Assembly (NCBI GenBank): GCA_002862405.1
Contig: PKCZ01000054.1
Coordinates: 1 to 33,749, forward strand
Direction of reading: 5' to 3'
DNA from: Pseudomonadota bacterium
GTDB lineage: Bacteria > Pseudomonadota > Gammaproteobacteria > Pseudomonadales > Halieaceae
Length of the DNA: 33,749 bases
Part shown: positions 17,685-27,745 of the stretch, one piece after another
Numbering within the stretch: the first letter of the stretch is position 1
How the letters are laid out: each line of letters begins with the position of its first letter
Program-made: the position numbers and the translations under genes
The notes under the pieces: model-generated
Databases searched by the model: none
What the model saw: the letters and a program-made list of their open reading frames with translations, nothing else
Told to the model about the DNA's origin: nothing

Positions 17685-19418
17685 TCAGCGTGCGTTTTCA
17701 ATGGCAGTCACGACGATATCGCGCGTCAACAGTTGGGGAAGTATCACGGGCGTGCTTCCGATCCCTCGTGGGTACATGACATACAGTGGGATGCCGCTTC
17801 TACCGTGCGACTGAACGAAGCGCCCAATGTCTGCATCGTAGTCGGTCCAGTCTGCAATCATGTAGGGAATATCTGCATCGATGAAGGCCCGCTCCATTTC
17901 TGGTGTGAAGAGTACCGCGGCCTCGTTCGCAAGACAGGTGATACACCAGTCGGCTGTGACATCAACGAAAATCGGATCGCCACGTGCAATGTAGTCATCT
18001 AAAACGGAGGCAGACCACGCGATCTGGCCTTTGCTCAATGTGCGGCTTGAATCACTGCTCCCTGCCTTATTTTCCGACGGTATCGCAAGGAAAGCGGCGC
18101 CAGCTACAAGGGTAATGCTGAGTCCCTTGCGCAGGTTGGTATCACCATACAAGTAGGCCGCCAGCGCGAGAAACACCAAGCCAGAAAGGGCCAGTGCCAT
18201 AGTGTTAACCCCAGCTTGATTGCCAGCGACCCAGAGCAGCCAAACCGAGGTCAAATAGAGCGGGAACGCGAGCACATTCTTCGCTGTATCCATCCAGGGT
18301 CCAGGTTTTGGCAGTGCGCGCACGGCGGCACTACTGTGGCTTAGGATGACCATCGGTAGTGCCATACCCACGCCAAGCGCCGCGAATACTACGAGCGTTA
18401 CCACAATAGGTTGGGTTAACGCGTATCCCAACGCGGTACCCATGAAAGGTGCCGTACATGGGCTGGCGACAACAACAGCGAGTACACCGGTAAAAAAGTT
18501 ACCGGCATCACCGTCCTGTTCGGTCAAAGACTGTCCAACATTCATCATTGACGTTCCGAAATGAATCAGTCCATTGAGGCTGAGGCCCATGACGGTGAAC
18601 AGATAGGCAAGCCCAATGACGAACCCAGTATTTTGCAGCTGAAAGCCCCAACCTATGAGCTGGCCCGTCTGCTGGATGACCACGAGCACTGTCGCTAAGG
18701 CCATAAAGCTCACGATGACGCCCGCCGCGTAGACTAGGCTGGCTCGACGGTGCTGGTCTGCACTGCCGTGTGTGAAGCTCAAAGCTTTGAGCGACAGAAT
18801 GGGAAAAACGCAGGGCATGACGTTGAGGATAATGCCCCCGAGAAACGCGAAAGCAATGGCTGCTAGCAGACCTATGCCTGTACTGCTTGAGGTGTCGTCA
18901 CTGGAGTCGAGCGCGCTTGATGTTGGTGCGAGGGAGCCCGCCTGAATCTCGCCGGATGCCATGTGCCATAGGAAGGATTTGGTCTCAGGCGGATAGCAGA
19001 GCCCGGCATCGGCACAGCCCTGGTAGGTCACTTTAATTTGTGCGAGCTCGGTTGTTCTCTCCAAGGCGACCATAGCTTCTAGCGCGTCGTAGTAGACTTC
19101 GACGTCACCGAAAAATTCATCTGTTTTGGCGAGGCCATCGGGTAAGACTAAATTCGCGGCAATGCTGCCCTCCGAGTCAGAGGCTTGCGCCTTGAATGCA
19201 TGGCGATACAGGTAGTACTCAGGCGCGATAACCCACTGCAACATCAGCCGCTGATCCCCGTCGGCGACGAGCGTCAGTTGGTAGGCTTCATCTACGGGCA
19301 AGAACTGGGTTTGTTGTTGCGTGTACGCGGAGAGCGCACTCTGCGCGAGTGCACTGAGCGGCAACCATAGTGATAGCAGGAGGCAGAGCTTTAGTGTTCG
19401 GCGAATCGCCAGACTCAT
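17685..19418 (-). CDS. dsbD: Thiol:disulfide interchange protein DsbD
   Basis: DsbD moves electrons from cytoplasmic thioredoxin across the inner membrane to periplasmic reductants such as DsbC and CcmG. The 577-residue protein has a signal peptide (about 1-25) and an N-terminal Ig-like domain with the Cys135/Cys141 pair in YQGCADAGLCYPPE. A polytopic core (about 180-450) has the Cys203/Cys321 pair in NVMPCVFPILSL and ASPCTAPFMG. A C-terminal thioredoxin domain has Cys492/Cys495 in ADWCITCLANE. All six redox cysteines are present. The pentapeptide-repeat gene ends 9 nt upstream and the copper chaperone starts 40 nt downstream, consistent with one operon. Confidence 0.96.
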   Translation of the reverse strand: MSLAIRRTLKLCLLLSLWLPLSALAQSALSAYTQQQTQFLPVDEAYQLTLVADGDQRLMLQWVIAPEYYLYRHAFKAQASDSEGSIAANLVLPDGLAKTDEFFGDVEVYYDALEAMVALERTTELAQIKVTYQGCADAGLCYPPETKSFLWHMASGEIQAGSLAPTSSALDSSDDTSSSTGIGLLAAIAFAFLGGIILNVMPCVFPILSLKALSFTHGSADQHRRASLVYAAGVIVSFMALATVLVVIQQTGQLIGWGFQLQNTGFVIGLAYLFTVMGLSLNGLIHFGTSMMNVGQSLTEQDGDAGNFFTGVLAVVVASPCTAPFMGTALGYALTQPIVVTLVVFAALGVGMALPMVILSHSSAAVRALPKPGPWMDTAKNVLAFPLYLTSVWLLWVAGNQAGVNTMALALSGLVFLALAAYLYGDTNLRKGLSITLVAGAAFLAIPSENKAGSSDSSRTLSKGQIAWSASVLDDYIARGDPIFVDVTADWCITCLANEAAVLFTPEMERAFIDADIPYMIADWTDYDADIGRFVQSHGRSGIPLYVMYPRGIGSTPVILPQLLTRDIVVTAIENAR

Positions 19419-19427
19419 GACGGGTCC

Positions 19428-19781
19428 CTACTTGTTGTAGCGCAGACGTGTGCCGTGATCGAGAGAGAGACGAATCTCTTCAGGACTCAGTTCGTCAGGG
19501 AAGTAGACTCCTGATACTTTCGCATCAAGTAGGCTCGCGCCCTCGAGGTTGGTCTCGCGAAAATCGATACCTGATAAGTCGCAATTTCTAAAGTAAGCGC
19601 TTGAGAAATCCAGACCTCTTGCATTCATTTTGCGCAGGTCACGCCCTCGGTAATCGCCACCTGTCAGCTGACCGCAGTCCATGGTGTCGCGATGCTTGTT
19701 GAAGCTATCGACGTCCTCGTGTCGCAGCATTTGAAACAACGGATCGTCTTTGACCTCGGGTTTGATTTCTCTGTCGCTCAT
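19428..19781 (-). CDS. Small pentapeptide-repeat protein
   Basis: This 117-residue protein contains about ten consecutive pentapeptide repeats of the A(D/N)LXX type (about 43-92), for example DLRKM, NARGL, DFSSA, DLSGI, DFRET and NLEGA. They should fold as a short right-handed quadrilateral beta-helix. The flanks are a charged N-terminus (MSDREIKPEVKDDPLFQMLR) and a C-terminal SPEEIRLSLDHGTRLR. No signal peptide or membrane helix is visible, so it is probably cytoplasmic. A strong GAGGAGAAG precedes the ATG. It stands directly upstream of dsbD. Known members such as Qnr bind gyrase, but length and repeats alone do not support that here; function unknown. Confidence 0.85.
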   Translation of the reverse strand: MSDREIKPEVKDDPLFQMLRHEDVDSFNKHRDTMDCGQLTGGDYRGRDLRKMNARGLDFSSAYFRNCDLSGIDFRETNLEGASLLDAKVSGVYFPDELSPEEIRLSLDHGTRLRYNK

Positions 19782-19840
19782 CGACTTCTCCTCAAAGTGG
19801 CTTGCTACTTTTTTAAGAGCATGGCGCTTAACTATCGGTG

Positions 19841-20842
19841 CTAATGACTAAAATACCCATCGCGAAGGGCGCTGGTCGCGTCCAAGCTGAGTCGCGGACC
19901 CGCTTGGCAGACAACGGCGCCCGCGGCTTTGGTCGCAAATTCGCAAGCACTCAGCATAGCTGCCCCTAGCCAGAGTGCGAAGAAAAAGGCGCCAGCGAAC
20001 ATATCGCCCGCGCCATTGGTATTCACCGCGGTTACCTTTTCCGATGCCACCTGATGCGTGCTCGTTCCATCATACAAAATGGCACCATCGGCGCCGCGTG
20101 TGATCACGAAGCTTTTACAGATCGCTTTCAGCCGCTCAGCAGCCGCGTCCAAATCATCGGTCTGTGCCCACTCTAGAGCTTCGATCTCGTTACAGAAGAC
20201 AAAGTCCACGCCGCCCTCGAGCATGGCATTCATGTTGTCGCGGAAAAACGTGACCATGCCGGGATCAGAAAAGCTGACCGCTACTTTTGTATCGTTTGCT
20301 TCGGCAATTTGCTTAGTTTTAAGCGCCGCTGCATGACCGGTCGGGGAGGTGACCAAGTACCCTTCTAGGTAAACCCACGTTGATGCACCAATGGCAGCCT
20401 CGTTTACCTCGGTTACCGAGAGTGTCTCGGAGACACCGAGGAAGGTATTCATACTTCGCTCGGCATCAGGCGTAATCAGAACCAAACACTTTCCCGTTGT
20501 ACCTGCGCGACGCTCACTTTTAAAACCGTGATCAACACCACAGGCCTCGAGATCTTTGATGTAAATGTCGCCATCCTCATCATTTGCGACCAGGCAGCTC
20601 ATGTAGGTGGGTGCACCAAACTGAGAGGCGGCAATCACGCTATTGCCTGCGCTGCCTCCGCAGGCGTGATTAGCCGATGAGAGCTTGTTTGAAAGATGAT
20701 TTTTAATTTCGGCCTGACGGGCTTCATCAACCAGCGTCATCATGCCTTTTTCAATCGATAGCTGATCAAGGTCATTGTCGGATACATCGATTTCAGTATC
20801 GACCAAAGCGGCGCCAATCGCGTAGACGAAGTATTTAGACAC
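19841..20842 (-). CDS. PfkB-family carbohydrate/adenosine-type kinase
   Basis: This is a ribokinase/PfkB-fold kinase, 333 residues. It has the N-terminal signature CGGSAGNSVIAASQFGAP (61-78) and the C-terminal PfkB motif NTNGAGDMFAGAFF (274-287), whose Asp280 is the catalytic base and GAGD the anion hole. The first Asp of the usual DTxGAGD is Asn here. Overall it looks closest to bacterial proteins annotated as adenosine kinases, but the substrate (adenosine, inosine, ribose or another sugar) cannot be read from the sequence. The start is a GTG with AAGGAA upstream. It is 59 bp from the pentapeptide gene and divergent from the Nudix gene. Confidence 0.88.
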   Translation of the reverse strand: MSKYFVYAIGAALVDTEIDVSDNDLDQLSIEKGMMTLVDEARQAEIKNHLSNKLSSANHACGGSAGNSVIAASQFGAPTYMSCLVANDEDGDIYIKDLEACGVDHGFKSERRAGTTGKCLVLITPDAERSMNTFLGVSETLSVTEVNEAAIGASTWVYLEGYLVTSPTGHAAALKTKQIAEANDTKVAVSFSDPGMVTFFRDNMNAMLEGGVDFVFCNEIEALEWAQTDDLDAAAERLKAICKSFVITRGADGAILYDGTSTHQVASEKVTAVNTNGAGDMFAGAFFFALWLGAAMLSACEFATKAAGAVVCQAGPRLSLDATSALRDGYFSH

Positions 20843-20893
20843 AGTTATTTCCTTATGGATGAATTAAGCCGAATGAGATTATCGCATGCGGGG

Positions 20894-20951
20894 TGATCAG
20901 GATCATTACTTGTCTTGGTTGTAATCAAGCTTGATCGATAAGTTTTCGATA
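20894..20951. promoter_or_regulatory. Cluster of dyads in the pfkB/Nudix divergent region
   Basis: The 135-bp gap holds TGATC-AG-GATCA (20894-20905), the perfect 12-bp palindrome ATCAAGCTTGAT (20924-20935) centred 30 bp away, and TCGATA repeated directly at 20935-20940 and 20946-20951, 11 bp apart. The palindrome would sit in the spacer of a weak possible plus-strand promoter (TTGGTT 20915-20920, GATAAG 20937-20942). The regular spacing suggests binding of a dimeric regulator on one helix face. Confidence 0.35.
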
Positions 20952-20977
20952 GACTGGCGACATCAGAGAGGTGACCC

Positions 20978-21589
20978 GTGTATCCAAGTTTTCAAGAAGT
21001 GATTGATTGTTTATCCGTCGTTGAGGCGCCGGCGGAAACTTTTCCGTCCAAGCGTGCAGCGGTTGCGATTAGTTTGCGATCGGGTGTCTCGGGTCCTGAG
21101 ATTCTCATGATTCAGCGTGCAGTTAGAGAGGGCGACCCCTGGTCCGGTCACATGGGTTTCCCGGGAGGTCGGAAGGACGCGTCCGATGTTACCGATGTAG
21201 CCTGCGCTAAGCGGGAGACGCGGGAGGAGATAAGCTTTGACCTCGATACCCACGGTGAGCTCGTCTGTCAGTTATCTGATGTGAATACGGGCTGGCGTGC
21301 CGATCGCCCAGAGATGTTGGTGGCGCCTTTTATTTTTAGAGTGGACGGTACGCCGTCCTTCGAGCTTAACCATGAGGTCGACGATACCGTATGGGTTCCA
21401 TTGAATTTTTTACTCGACGATGCGAACCGTGGTCGCCACCAGTGGGATTGGCGCGGCGAAGTGCTTGAATCCGATGCCTTTAGCTATGATGGGCGCCTGA
21501 TTTGGGGTCTCTCACTGATGATGATCGATGAGCTACTGGAGATCATTGGCGGTAGGGAAAGCACAGCGGCTCGTGTTACTCGGGTGTAG
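20978..21589 (+). CDS. Nudix hydrolase, CoA pyrophosphatase (NudL) type
   Basis: The 203-residue protein has the NudL/UPF0035 signature MIQRAVREGDPWSGHMGFPGG in overlapping parts (44-64), followed by a Nudix box ending RETREEISF (79-87). The metal-binding Glu83 and Glu84 are in place. The box has Asp at the first acidic position and the one-residue-longer spacing seen in E. coli NudL. Such enzymes hydrolyse CoA and acyl-CoA to 3',5'-ADP and 4'-phosphopantetheine, or other nucleoside diphosphate derivatives. The start is a GTG with AGAGAGGTGA just upstream. Its last 14 bp overlap the end of the convergent gene. Confidence 0.88.
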   Translation: MYPSFQEVIDCLSVVEAPAETFPSKRAAVAISLRSGVSGPEILMIQRAVREGDPWSGHMGFPGGRKDASDVTDVACAKRETREEISFDLDTHGELVCQLSDVNTGWRADRPEMLVAPFIFRVDGTPSFELNHEVDDTVWVPLNFLLDDANRGRHQWDWRGEVLESDAFSYDGRLIWGLSLMMIDELLEIIGGRESTAARVTRV

Positions 21590-22249
21590 TGTCAGCTTCC
21601 GCCTCAATGGGTGGTAAGCCCCTTAAAAACCCACGTGAGTCTCGGCGAAGCGCTTCCAATTCTGGATCTTCCTTACTCGCCTTTATCAGCGTCGCCAAGC
21701 TGGCTGCACCTTTGAGATAAGCAATCACGTGACCCACTAACACGGGCGCCATCTTAGGTTCATGCGAGTACCGCGGCATACCAGGGACAAGATTGCCTGA
21801 TGCCCGCAACCCCTCAACCGTCAACCAATAGCCACCGCAACTCGAAAGCTCGTAGTCGCCGATTCGTCCGTAGCTAATGTTGGGCGTAGACGGATTGAAA
21901 CCATCGTCGGGCAGTTCAGTTAGTTTTTTGAGCGCTAGGATCAGTCGTTGACCCTCGCTGAACTTATCGGCGTCGGGTCGACAGTAGTCCCCGGTCTTAA
22001 GCCAGACTCTAGGGAAGGACTCCCAGTCAGGTCCCGCCAGGGTGACGTCGACCTCGATATCAATCGCGTTACCTTTTTTGCCGCTAACGCTGCCGAGTAC
22101 AACGAGATCCGACTCGGGCGCTACTTCAGCAAAGCTACCTTCCCACAAACACTCACAGGCCGAGCTTGCGGGTGCGTAAAGTCCAGTGGTGGCGGCGACA
22201 AGTAGCCCTACAACGTGATGACCTGCCATGGGCAGTCCAGCGGTCGCCA

Positions 22250-22250
<1 letters not shown>
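21576..22250 (-). CDS. Secreted Cys-containing protein, possibly TIMP/netrin-like
   Basis: I do not recognise a named family. The 224-residue protein has a probable Sec signal (about 8-31, ending ASSA) and a mature part that begins CECLWEGSF. Cysteines are at 32, 34, 90 and 138 (CxC, then DYC, then SSCGG). The pattern CxC, SDLVVLGSV, a beta-rich run, WLKTGDYC, F-EGQRLILAL and a late CGG recalls bacterial TIMP/netrin-like OB-fold domains. The C-terminal part (about 165-224) is helical and charged. The ATG lies in the hemB stop (TAATG), so it is translationally coupled to hemB, yet nothing ties it to haem. Its 3' end overlaps the Nudix gene by 14 bp. Confidence 0.7.
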
Positions 22251-23314
<1,064 letters not shown>

Positions 23315-23339
23315 CTAAGTTGCTGTTGTCTATTGCTGT

Positions 23340-24620
23340 CTACAGCGCTTTGAATGCCCGTCGAGCCGCATCAATGGTATCGGTAATGTCGCCATCGGTG
23401 TGCGCCGATGACATAAAGCCCGCTTCAAAAGACGCGGGCGCTAGATAAACACCCTCGTTGAGCATCAAGTGGAAGAACTTGTTAAACCGCTCGACGTTCG
23501 CTCCAATGACCTGCGGATATTGGGTAACTTTTTCATCTTCCGTAAAAAAGAAGCCGAACATGCTACCCATATGATTGGTGGTAAAGGGAATGCCCGCTTC
23601 GTCCGCGACCTGCTGCATCCCCTCGCACAGTTCTGTGGTGTGACGGAACAGATCATCGTAGAAGTTGTGATGCGAGATAATATCTAGGGTTGCGAGGCCA
23701 GAGGCCATAGCCACCGGATTACCGGATAGGGTGCCGGCTTGATAGACCGGTCCTAAGGGCGATATGTGTGCCATGATGTCTTTTTTGCCACCAAAAGCAC
23801 CGACTGGCATGCCGCCGCCGATCACTTTGCCTAGGCAGGTGAGATCTGGGTCGATGCCGAGATGCCCCTGTGCGCAATGTGTGCCAAACCGGAACCCGGT
23901 CATGACTTCATCGAAAATCAGAATAGCGCCGCGCTCGGTACAGAGCTCACGCATACCCTCGAGGTAGCCGGGCTCTGGCAAAATGCAGTTCATATTCCCT
24001 GTGACGGGTTCGGTGATAACACAAGCGATCTCATCGCCGAGTTGATCGAAAGCTTCTTTGAGTGCGTCCAGATCGTTAAAGGGCAGTGTCACGGTGTGCT
24101 GAGCAAGCACATCGGGGACGCCTGGTGAGCTGGGCACACCAAAGGTGAGCGCACCTGACCCCGCTTTGATCAAAAGGGAGTCAGAGTGGCCGTGATAACA
24201 CCCCTCAAACTTGATAATTTTGTCCCGCCCGGTCGCGCCTCGCGCGAGGCGGATGGCGCTCATAGTGGCTTCGGTACCCGAGCTTGTCATTCGGACTTGC
24301 TCGAGACTGGGTACCAGGTCGCACAGACGCTCGGCCAGCTCAATTTCGATTTCGGTCGGGCAACCGAAGCTCAAGCCGTCCTGCGCAGTCTGAACGACGG
24401 CATCGCGAACCTGAGGGTGGTTATGGCCCATGATCATAGGACCCCAGGAAAGCACATAGTCGATGTACCTGTTGCCATCGGCATCGAAGATGTAGGCGCC
24501 GTCGGATCGCTCCATGAATCGTGGTGTTCCGCCAACAGCTTTGAAGGCTCGGACTGGCGAATTGACGCCGCCCGGAATGCGAGTTTGTGCGCGCTCAAAT
24601 AACGCTTCAGATTTGGTCAT
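23340..24620 (-). CDS. hemL: Glutamate-1-semialdehyde 2,1-aminomutase
   Basis: HemL makes 5-aminolevulinate from glutamate-1-semialdehyde with PLP, the last step of the C5 route to haem. The 426-residue protein (E. coli also 426) begins [20 protein letters not shown]. It shows [50 protein letters not shown], and the PLP lysine Lys265 in [17 protein letters not shown]. An upstream extension to 24689 overlaps hemJ and does not fit the family; the ATG at 24620 has a GGGGGAA upstream. It stands 52 bp after hemJ. Confidence 0.97.
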   Translation of the reverse strand: MTKSEALFERAQTRIPGGVNSPVRAFKAVGGTPRFMERSDGAYIFDADGNRYIDYVLSWGPMIMGHNHPQVRDAVVQTAQDGLSFGCPTEIEIELAERLCDLVPSLEQVRMTSSGTEATMSAIRLARGATGRDKIIKFEGCYHGHSDSLLIKAGSGALTFGVPSSPGVPDVLAQHTVTLPFNDLDALKEAFDQLGDEIACVITEPVTGNMNCILPEPGYLEGMRELCTERGAILIFDEVMTGFRFGTHCAQGHLGIDPDLTCLGKVIGGGMPVGAFGGKKDIMAHISPLGPVYQAGTLSGNPVAMASGLATLDIISHHNFYDDLFRHTTELCEGMQQVADEAGIPFTTNHMGSMFGFFFTEDEKVTQYPQVIGANVERFNKFFHLMLNEGVYLAPASFEAGFMSSAHTDGDITDTIDAARRAFKAL

Positions 24621-24672
24621 TGACCATGTTCCCCCGACGCATCGTCGTTTATATAGTGTTGTTGCCGCGCTG

Positions 24673-25092
24673 CTAGGCCGGTCGTACATAGACTAACAGT
24701 ACGATCGTGAACAAAAATAACACGGGTACCTCGTTAAAAAATCGATAAAACACATGGCTTTTGCTGTCATCGCCACCGTTAATGCGAGCAACGTAGCGAC
24801 CGCATTGGACGTGGTAGGCGAGGAGGCAAACAACCCCGAGCAACTTAAGCTGCATCCAAAGGCTACTCAGGTAGTAATCCAATGCGTAGCTCAGGCGCCA
24901 CAGCCCTAGGATTATTGCCAGGATCATCAGTGGTGTAACAAATTTATAGAGCTTGCGTGCCATCATCGCCAGCGTCGTCCGCGTTGTGTCGTCTTCCGCC
25001 TGCGCGTAGTAAACAAATATTCTCGGCAGGTAAAAAAGACCGGCAAACCATGTCACGACAAAGATGACATGAAGACCCTGAATCCAAAGCAT
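24673..25092 (-). CDS. hemJ: Protoporphyrinogen IX oxidase, HemJ type
   Basis: HemJ oxidises protoporphyrinogen IX to protoporphyrin IX, the step before ferrochelatase. It is the membrane-embedded alternative to oxygen-dependent HemY and to HemG. The 139-residue protein has about four transmembrane helices, a short N-terminal [28 protein letters not shown] with the conserved His8, and Lys83 in [12 protein letters not shown]-terminal [21 protein letters not shown] follows. The ATG has GGAG 6 nt upstream. It leads a hemJ-hemL-hemB run, so three haem steps are likely co-transcribed. The gene upstream, argC, is divergent across 72 bp. Confidence 0.92.
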   Translation of the reverse strand: MLWIQGLHVIFVVTWFAGLFYLPRIFVYYAQAEDDTTRTTLAMMARKLYKFVTPLMILAIILGLWRLSYALDYYLSSLWMQLKLLGVVCLLAYHVQCGRYVARINGGDDSKSHVFYRFFNEVPVLFLFTIVLLVYVRPA

Positions 25093-25164
25093 TCACTACT
25101 CCATGCTGGTTTCAAACTGAACAGCAAGTAAACTAGCTGCACAGTATCAGATCTTAGGCCTGAA

Positions 25165-26193
25165 ATGATTAAAGTTGGGATTGTTGGCGCTACCGGTTAC
25201 GCCGGTGTGGAACTCATTCGTTTGCTCTTGGGGCATCCTCATGTCGCTATACAGCGCCTGACGTCGCGAGCCGAGGTGGGTGTGCGTGTCGACCGCTTGT
25301 TTCCCAGCCTTCGAGGTCATATCGACCTCGCGTTCGAGGATCCCGGTGCGGTAGATTTTGCAGACTGTGACCTCGTATTTTTCGCAACGCCACATGCGGT
25401 ATCGATGAACACAGTGCCTGCACTGTTGGATCGCGGGATTAACATCATCGATCTGTCTGCGGATTTTCGCTTGAGCGACATCGGTGTCTGGGAGTCCTGG
25501 TACGGTACAGCGCATGCGGCACCAGATCTTATTTCGACTGCTGTCTATGGGTTGCCCGAAGTGAACCGTGCGGCCTTGCGCGACGCGAGTTTGGTCGCTT
25601 GCCCCGGCTGTTATCCAACGGCTGTCCAGTTAGGCTTTCTGCCGCTCTTGGAAGCGGGTGTTATCGATCCCGGTCGGTTAATTGCCTCCTGCGCGTCCGG
25701 CACAAGCGGTGCAGGCCGTGGCGCCAAAGTGAATCTTTTGCTCTCAGAGTCGACCGAGACAATGAAGTCTTACGGCGTGGAGGGCCACCGGCATTTACCA
25801 GAGATGGAACAGGAACTCTCTCGAGCGGCAGGCGGCGACGTGTCTTTGACCTTCGTGCCTCATTTGACACCCATGACGCGGGGTATTCATGCGACCTTGT
25901 TTGCTACCTTGACCGATTCATCAACCGATATCCGAGATCTTTTCGAGTCGCGGTTCGCCGATGAGCCGTTTGTTCGACTCACCGGTGGTCACTACGAGCC
26001 CGAAACACGTCATGTGAAAGGGACCAACGTGTGTGAAATTGACGTCACGCAACCCCCGGGAGACACCGTTGTGATCACGGTTGCTATTGATAACCTCATT
26101 AAAGGTGCATCGGGTCAGGCAGTGCAGGCTATGAATCTCATGCAGGGCTGGGATGAGGCGACAGGTCTGATGGCGCCGGCGGTTAATCCCTAA
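25165..26193 (+). CDS. argC: N-acetyl-gamma-glutamyl-phosphate reductase
   Basis: ArgC reduces N-acetylglutamyl phosphate to the semialdehyde in arginine synthesis, using NADPH. The 342-residue protein has the Rossmann loop [18 protein letters not shown] (4-21), [14 protein letters not shown], the catalytic Cys149 in [23 protein letters not shown] and [11 protein letters not shown]. The full-length enzyme is of the common short type. The ATG at 25165 has only a weak AGG upstream. The next gene begins 6 nt after its stop. In Pseudomonas argC also heads the argC-to-tyrS block. Confidence 0.97.
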   Translation: MIKVGIVGATGYAGVELIRLLLGHPHVAIQRLTSRAEVGVRVDRLFPSLRGHIDLAFEDPGAVDFADCDLVFFATPHAVSMNTVPALLDRGINIIDLSADFRLSDIGVWESWYGTAHAAPDLISTAVYGLPEVNRAALRDASLVACPGCYPTAVQLGFLPLLEAGVIDPGRLIASCASGTSGAGRGAKVNLLLSESTETMKSYGVEGHRHLPEMEQELSRAAGGDVSLTFVPHLTPMTRGIHATLFATLTDSSTDIRDLFESRFADEPFVRLTGGHYEPETRHVKGTNVCEIDVTQPPGDTVVITVAIDNLIKGASGQAVQAMNLMQGWDEATGLMAPAVNP

Positions 26194-26199
26194 CCGACG

Positions 26200-26874
26200 A
26201 TGGCCTCCGAAGACTTCAAGACCGTCGTAACGCGCGTCAACGTTGTAAGACAGCGAAGGCTTCGTGTGGGGTTGGCTGTACTGCTCGCCGTGTTCGGGGT
26301 AGGCATTTACGCGCTGGGCTATCAGCAGGGATTTGATGATCGAGTGCCTTTAGTTCTCGATGAAGCCGGCCTAAAAGACACAATTTCAAAGCTTGAAACT
26401 CGACTTGCTGTAGATTCAGAAACGCTCAATCGATTTCGCACGGAGCTAGCAGACTCCGAAAAGCAAGTGGATGAGCTGGAAAAAGAGCTCGTGTTCTATC
26501 GAGACATTATGTCCTCGTCCGAGGATGTGAGCGCCGTAAAACTTCGGCCACCCGATCTCAGTTGGGACCCCGAAAGGCGGAGCCTTGAGTATCGTGGCGT
26601 CGTTCAGCGACTCGCACCCGGTACCCAGTTTTACCGGGGTACATTGACGGTTCAGATCGTCGATTCTGAGGGCGAGGCCATTGCAGCCGCGTCCTCCGAG
26701 AATAGCCACGACCTGTCGTTTAAGTATTTTCAGCGAATTTCAGGCAATATAGAGCTAGCTGAAACAGTTATTCCCGCTTCAGTGCGGTTTGACATAGAAT
26801 TGACAACCCCGCGAAGGCGGGCCTATGAGCAGACCTTCGACTGGAGTACATTGATTGTCTACAGCACCCAATAA
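26200..26874 (+). CDS. DUF6776-like membrane protein with coiled coil
   Basis: The 224-residue protein has a basic N-terminus, one transmembrane helix (about 22-42), and a likely coiled coil (about 57-100: LKDTISKLETRL and DSEKQVDELEKELVFYRDIM). A beta-rich domain (about 112-224) includes SLEYRGVVQRLAPGTQFYRG and STLIVYSTQ. In length, layout and position it matches the protein encoded between argC and the bactofilin gene in pseudomonads (the DUF6776 family as I recall). The function is unknown. The bipartite shape resembles small periplasm-facing scaffold or divisome accessory proteins; pairing with bactofilin hints at a role in envelope organisation, which is inference. Confidence 0.78.
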   Translation: MASEDFKTVVTRVNVVRQRRLRVGLAVLLAVFGVGIYALGYQQGFDDRVPLVLDEAGLKDTISKLETRLAVDSETLNRFRTELADSEKQVDELEKELVFYRDIMSSSEDVSAVKLRPPDLSWDPERRSLEYRGVVQRLAPGTQFYRGTLTVQIVDSEGEAIAAASSENSHDLSFKYFQRISGNIELAETVIPASVRFDIELTTPRRRAYEQTFDWSTLIVYSTQ

Positions 26875-26889
26875 AGTAGGGTTAGGGTT

Positions 26890-27315
26890 ATGAGAAACAA
26901 ACAATCGCAAATGCCAACGACGGCGAAGGGTGCAACAACGCTCATCTCAGCGGGTACTACTGTGTCAGGCGATATTACGTTTTCAGGTAACTTAGATGTT
27001 GAAGGCCGCGTTGTCGGGTCGATTAGTGCTGAGCCTGGTGCTTCGGCGTTGTTGCGAGTGGTAGCGGGTGGCACGGTCGAAGGTGAAATTCGCGTACCGT
27101 CGGCGTCGATTAGCGGCTCAGTTAAAGGCAACATTTACAGTGCCGAAAACCTGGAGTTGACGAAGGGTGCTGTTGTCACCGGCGATGTTTTCTACAATCT
27201 GATCGAGATGTCGATGGGTAGTAAAATTGACGGTAACGTGAAGCACTCAACGGCGTCGGCGAAGGTGGAGCAGATTTCATCAGCCAGTCCTGTTATTTCA
27301 GCGGACAAGTCCTAG
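26890..27315 (+). CDS. Bactofilin (CcmA-type cytoskeletal protein)
   Basis: Bactofilins polymerise into membrane-associated filaments that position peptidoglycan enzymes. The 141-residue protein has a disordered N-tail (1-17) and then a repetitive beta-helix core (about 18-115) with recurring Gly, Val and Ile spacing: [38 protein letters not shown] and [11 protein letters not shown]. The C-tail is Ser-rich. No transmembrane helix is visible. It follows the DUF6776-like gene by 15 nt. In other bacteria bactofilins often sit beside M23 endopeptidases; here such a peptidase gene is only two genes away, on the other strand. Confidence 0.9.
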   Translation: MRNKQSQMPTTAKGATTLISAGTTVSGDITFSGNLDVEGRVVGSISAEPGASALLRVVAGGTVEGEIRVPSASISGSVKGNIYSAENLELTKGAVVTGDVFYNLIEMSMGSKIDGNVKHSTASAKVEQISSASPVISADKS

Positions 27316-27329
27316 ATCCGGAGTTCTCG

Positions 27330-27683
27330 ATGACAGTAGTCGCCGGTTTTGATCCCACAGAAATACGCCTATCCGATAATGCGGTCAGCAAACTTCAGCA
27401 TCTGATAGAGGACGAGGCCAATCCGTCCTTGCGCTTCCGCGTCTACATCACTGGCGGTGGATGCTCAGGTTTTCAATACGGCTTTACCTTCGATGAAAAC
27501 ATGGCGGAGGATGACTGGGTCATTGAGCGAGAGGGTGTGTCGGCACTCATCGATGCGATGAGTTACCAGTACCTGATGGGTTCCGAAATAGATTATGTCG
27601 AGGGGCTCGAAGGCTCTAAGTTTGTCGTCAACAACCCAAACGCAACGACAACCTGCGGCTGCGGCGCGTCTTTTTCTATTTAG
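27330..27683 (+). CDS. erpA: Iron-sulfur cluster insertion protein ErpA
   Basis: ErpA is an A-type carrier that passes Fe-S clusters to target enzymes, in E. coli notably the isoprenoid enzymes IspG and IspH. The 117-residue protein shows [32 protein letters not shown] with Cys45, and Cys109 and Cys111 in [11 protein letters not shown], the three conserved cluster ligands. The length and TCGCGxSF ending fit ErpA better than IscA. GGAG stands 9 nt upstream of the ATG, and the bactofilin gene ends 14 nt earlier. It faces anmK across 57 bp. Confidence 0.95.
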   Translation: MTVVAGFDPTEIRLSDNAVSKLQHLIEDEANPSLRFRVYITGGGCSGFQYGFTFDENMAEDDWVIEREGVSALIDAMSYQYLMGSEIDYVEGLEGSKFVVNNPNATTTCGCGASFSI

Positions 27684-27719
27684 TTCACTTTCTACCTAGG
27701 TCACCGCAGACCAGCGACG

Positions 27720-27745
27720 ATTGAGGTTCTTCTTGCGACCTCAAT
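27720..27745. terminator. Hairpin between convergent erpA and anmK
   Basis: ATTGAGGT (27720-27727) and ACCTCAAT (27738-27745) are perfect reverse complements around a 10-nt loop, placed between two convergent genes and covering the anmK stop codon. There is no T-run on either strand, so it is a candidate bidirectional 3'-end hairpin rather than a classical terminator. Confidence 0.4.

Noticed and set aside
19795-19814. AAGTGG/CTACTT stem plus T-run in the gap between the PfkB and pentapeptide genes
   Set aside because: It looks terminator-like only on the plus strand, where no gene ends; on the minus strand it has a mismatch and no T-run.
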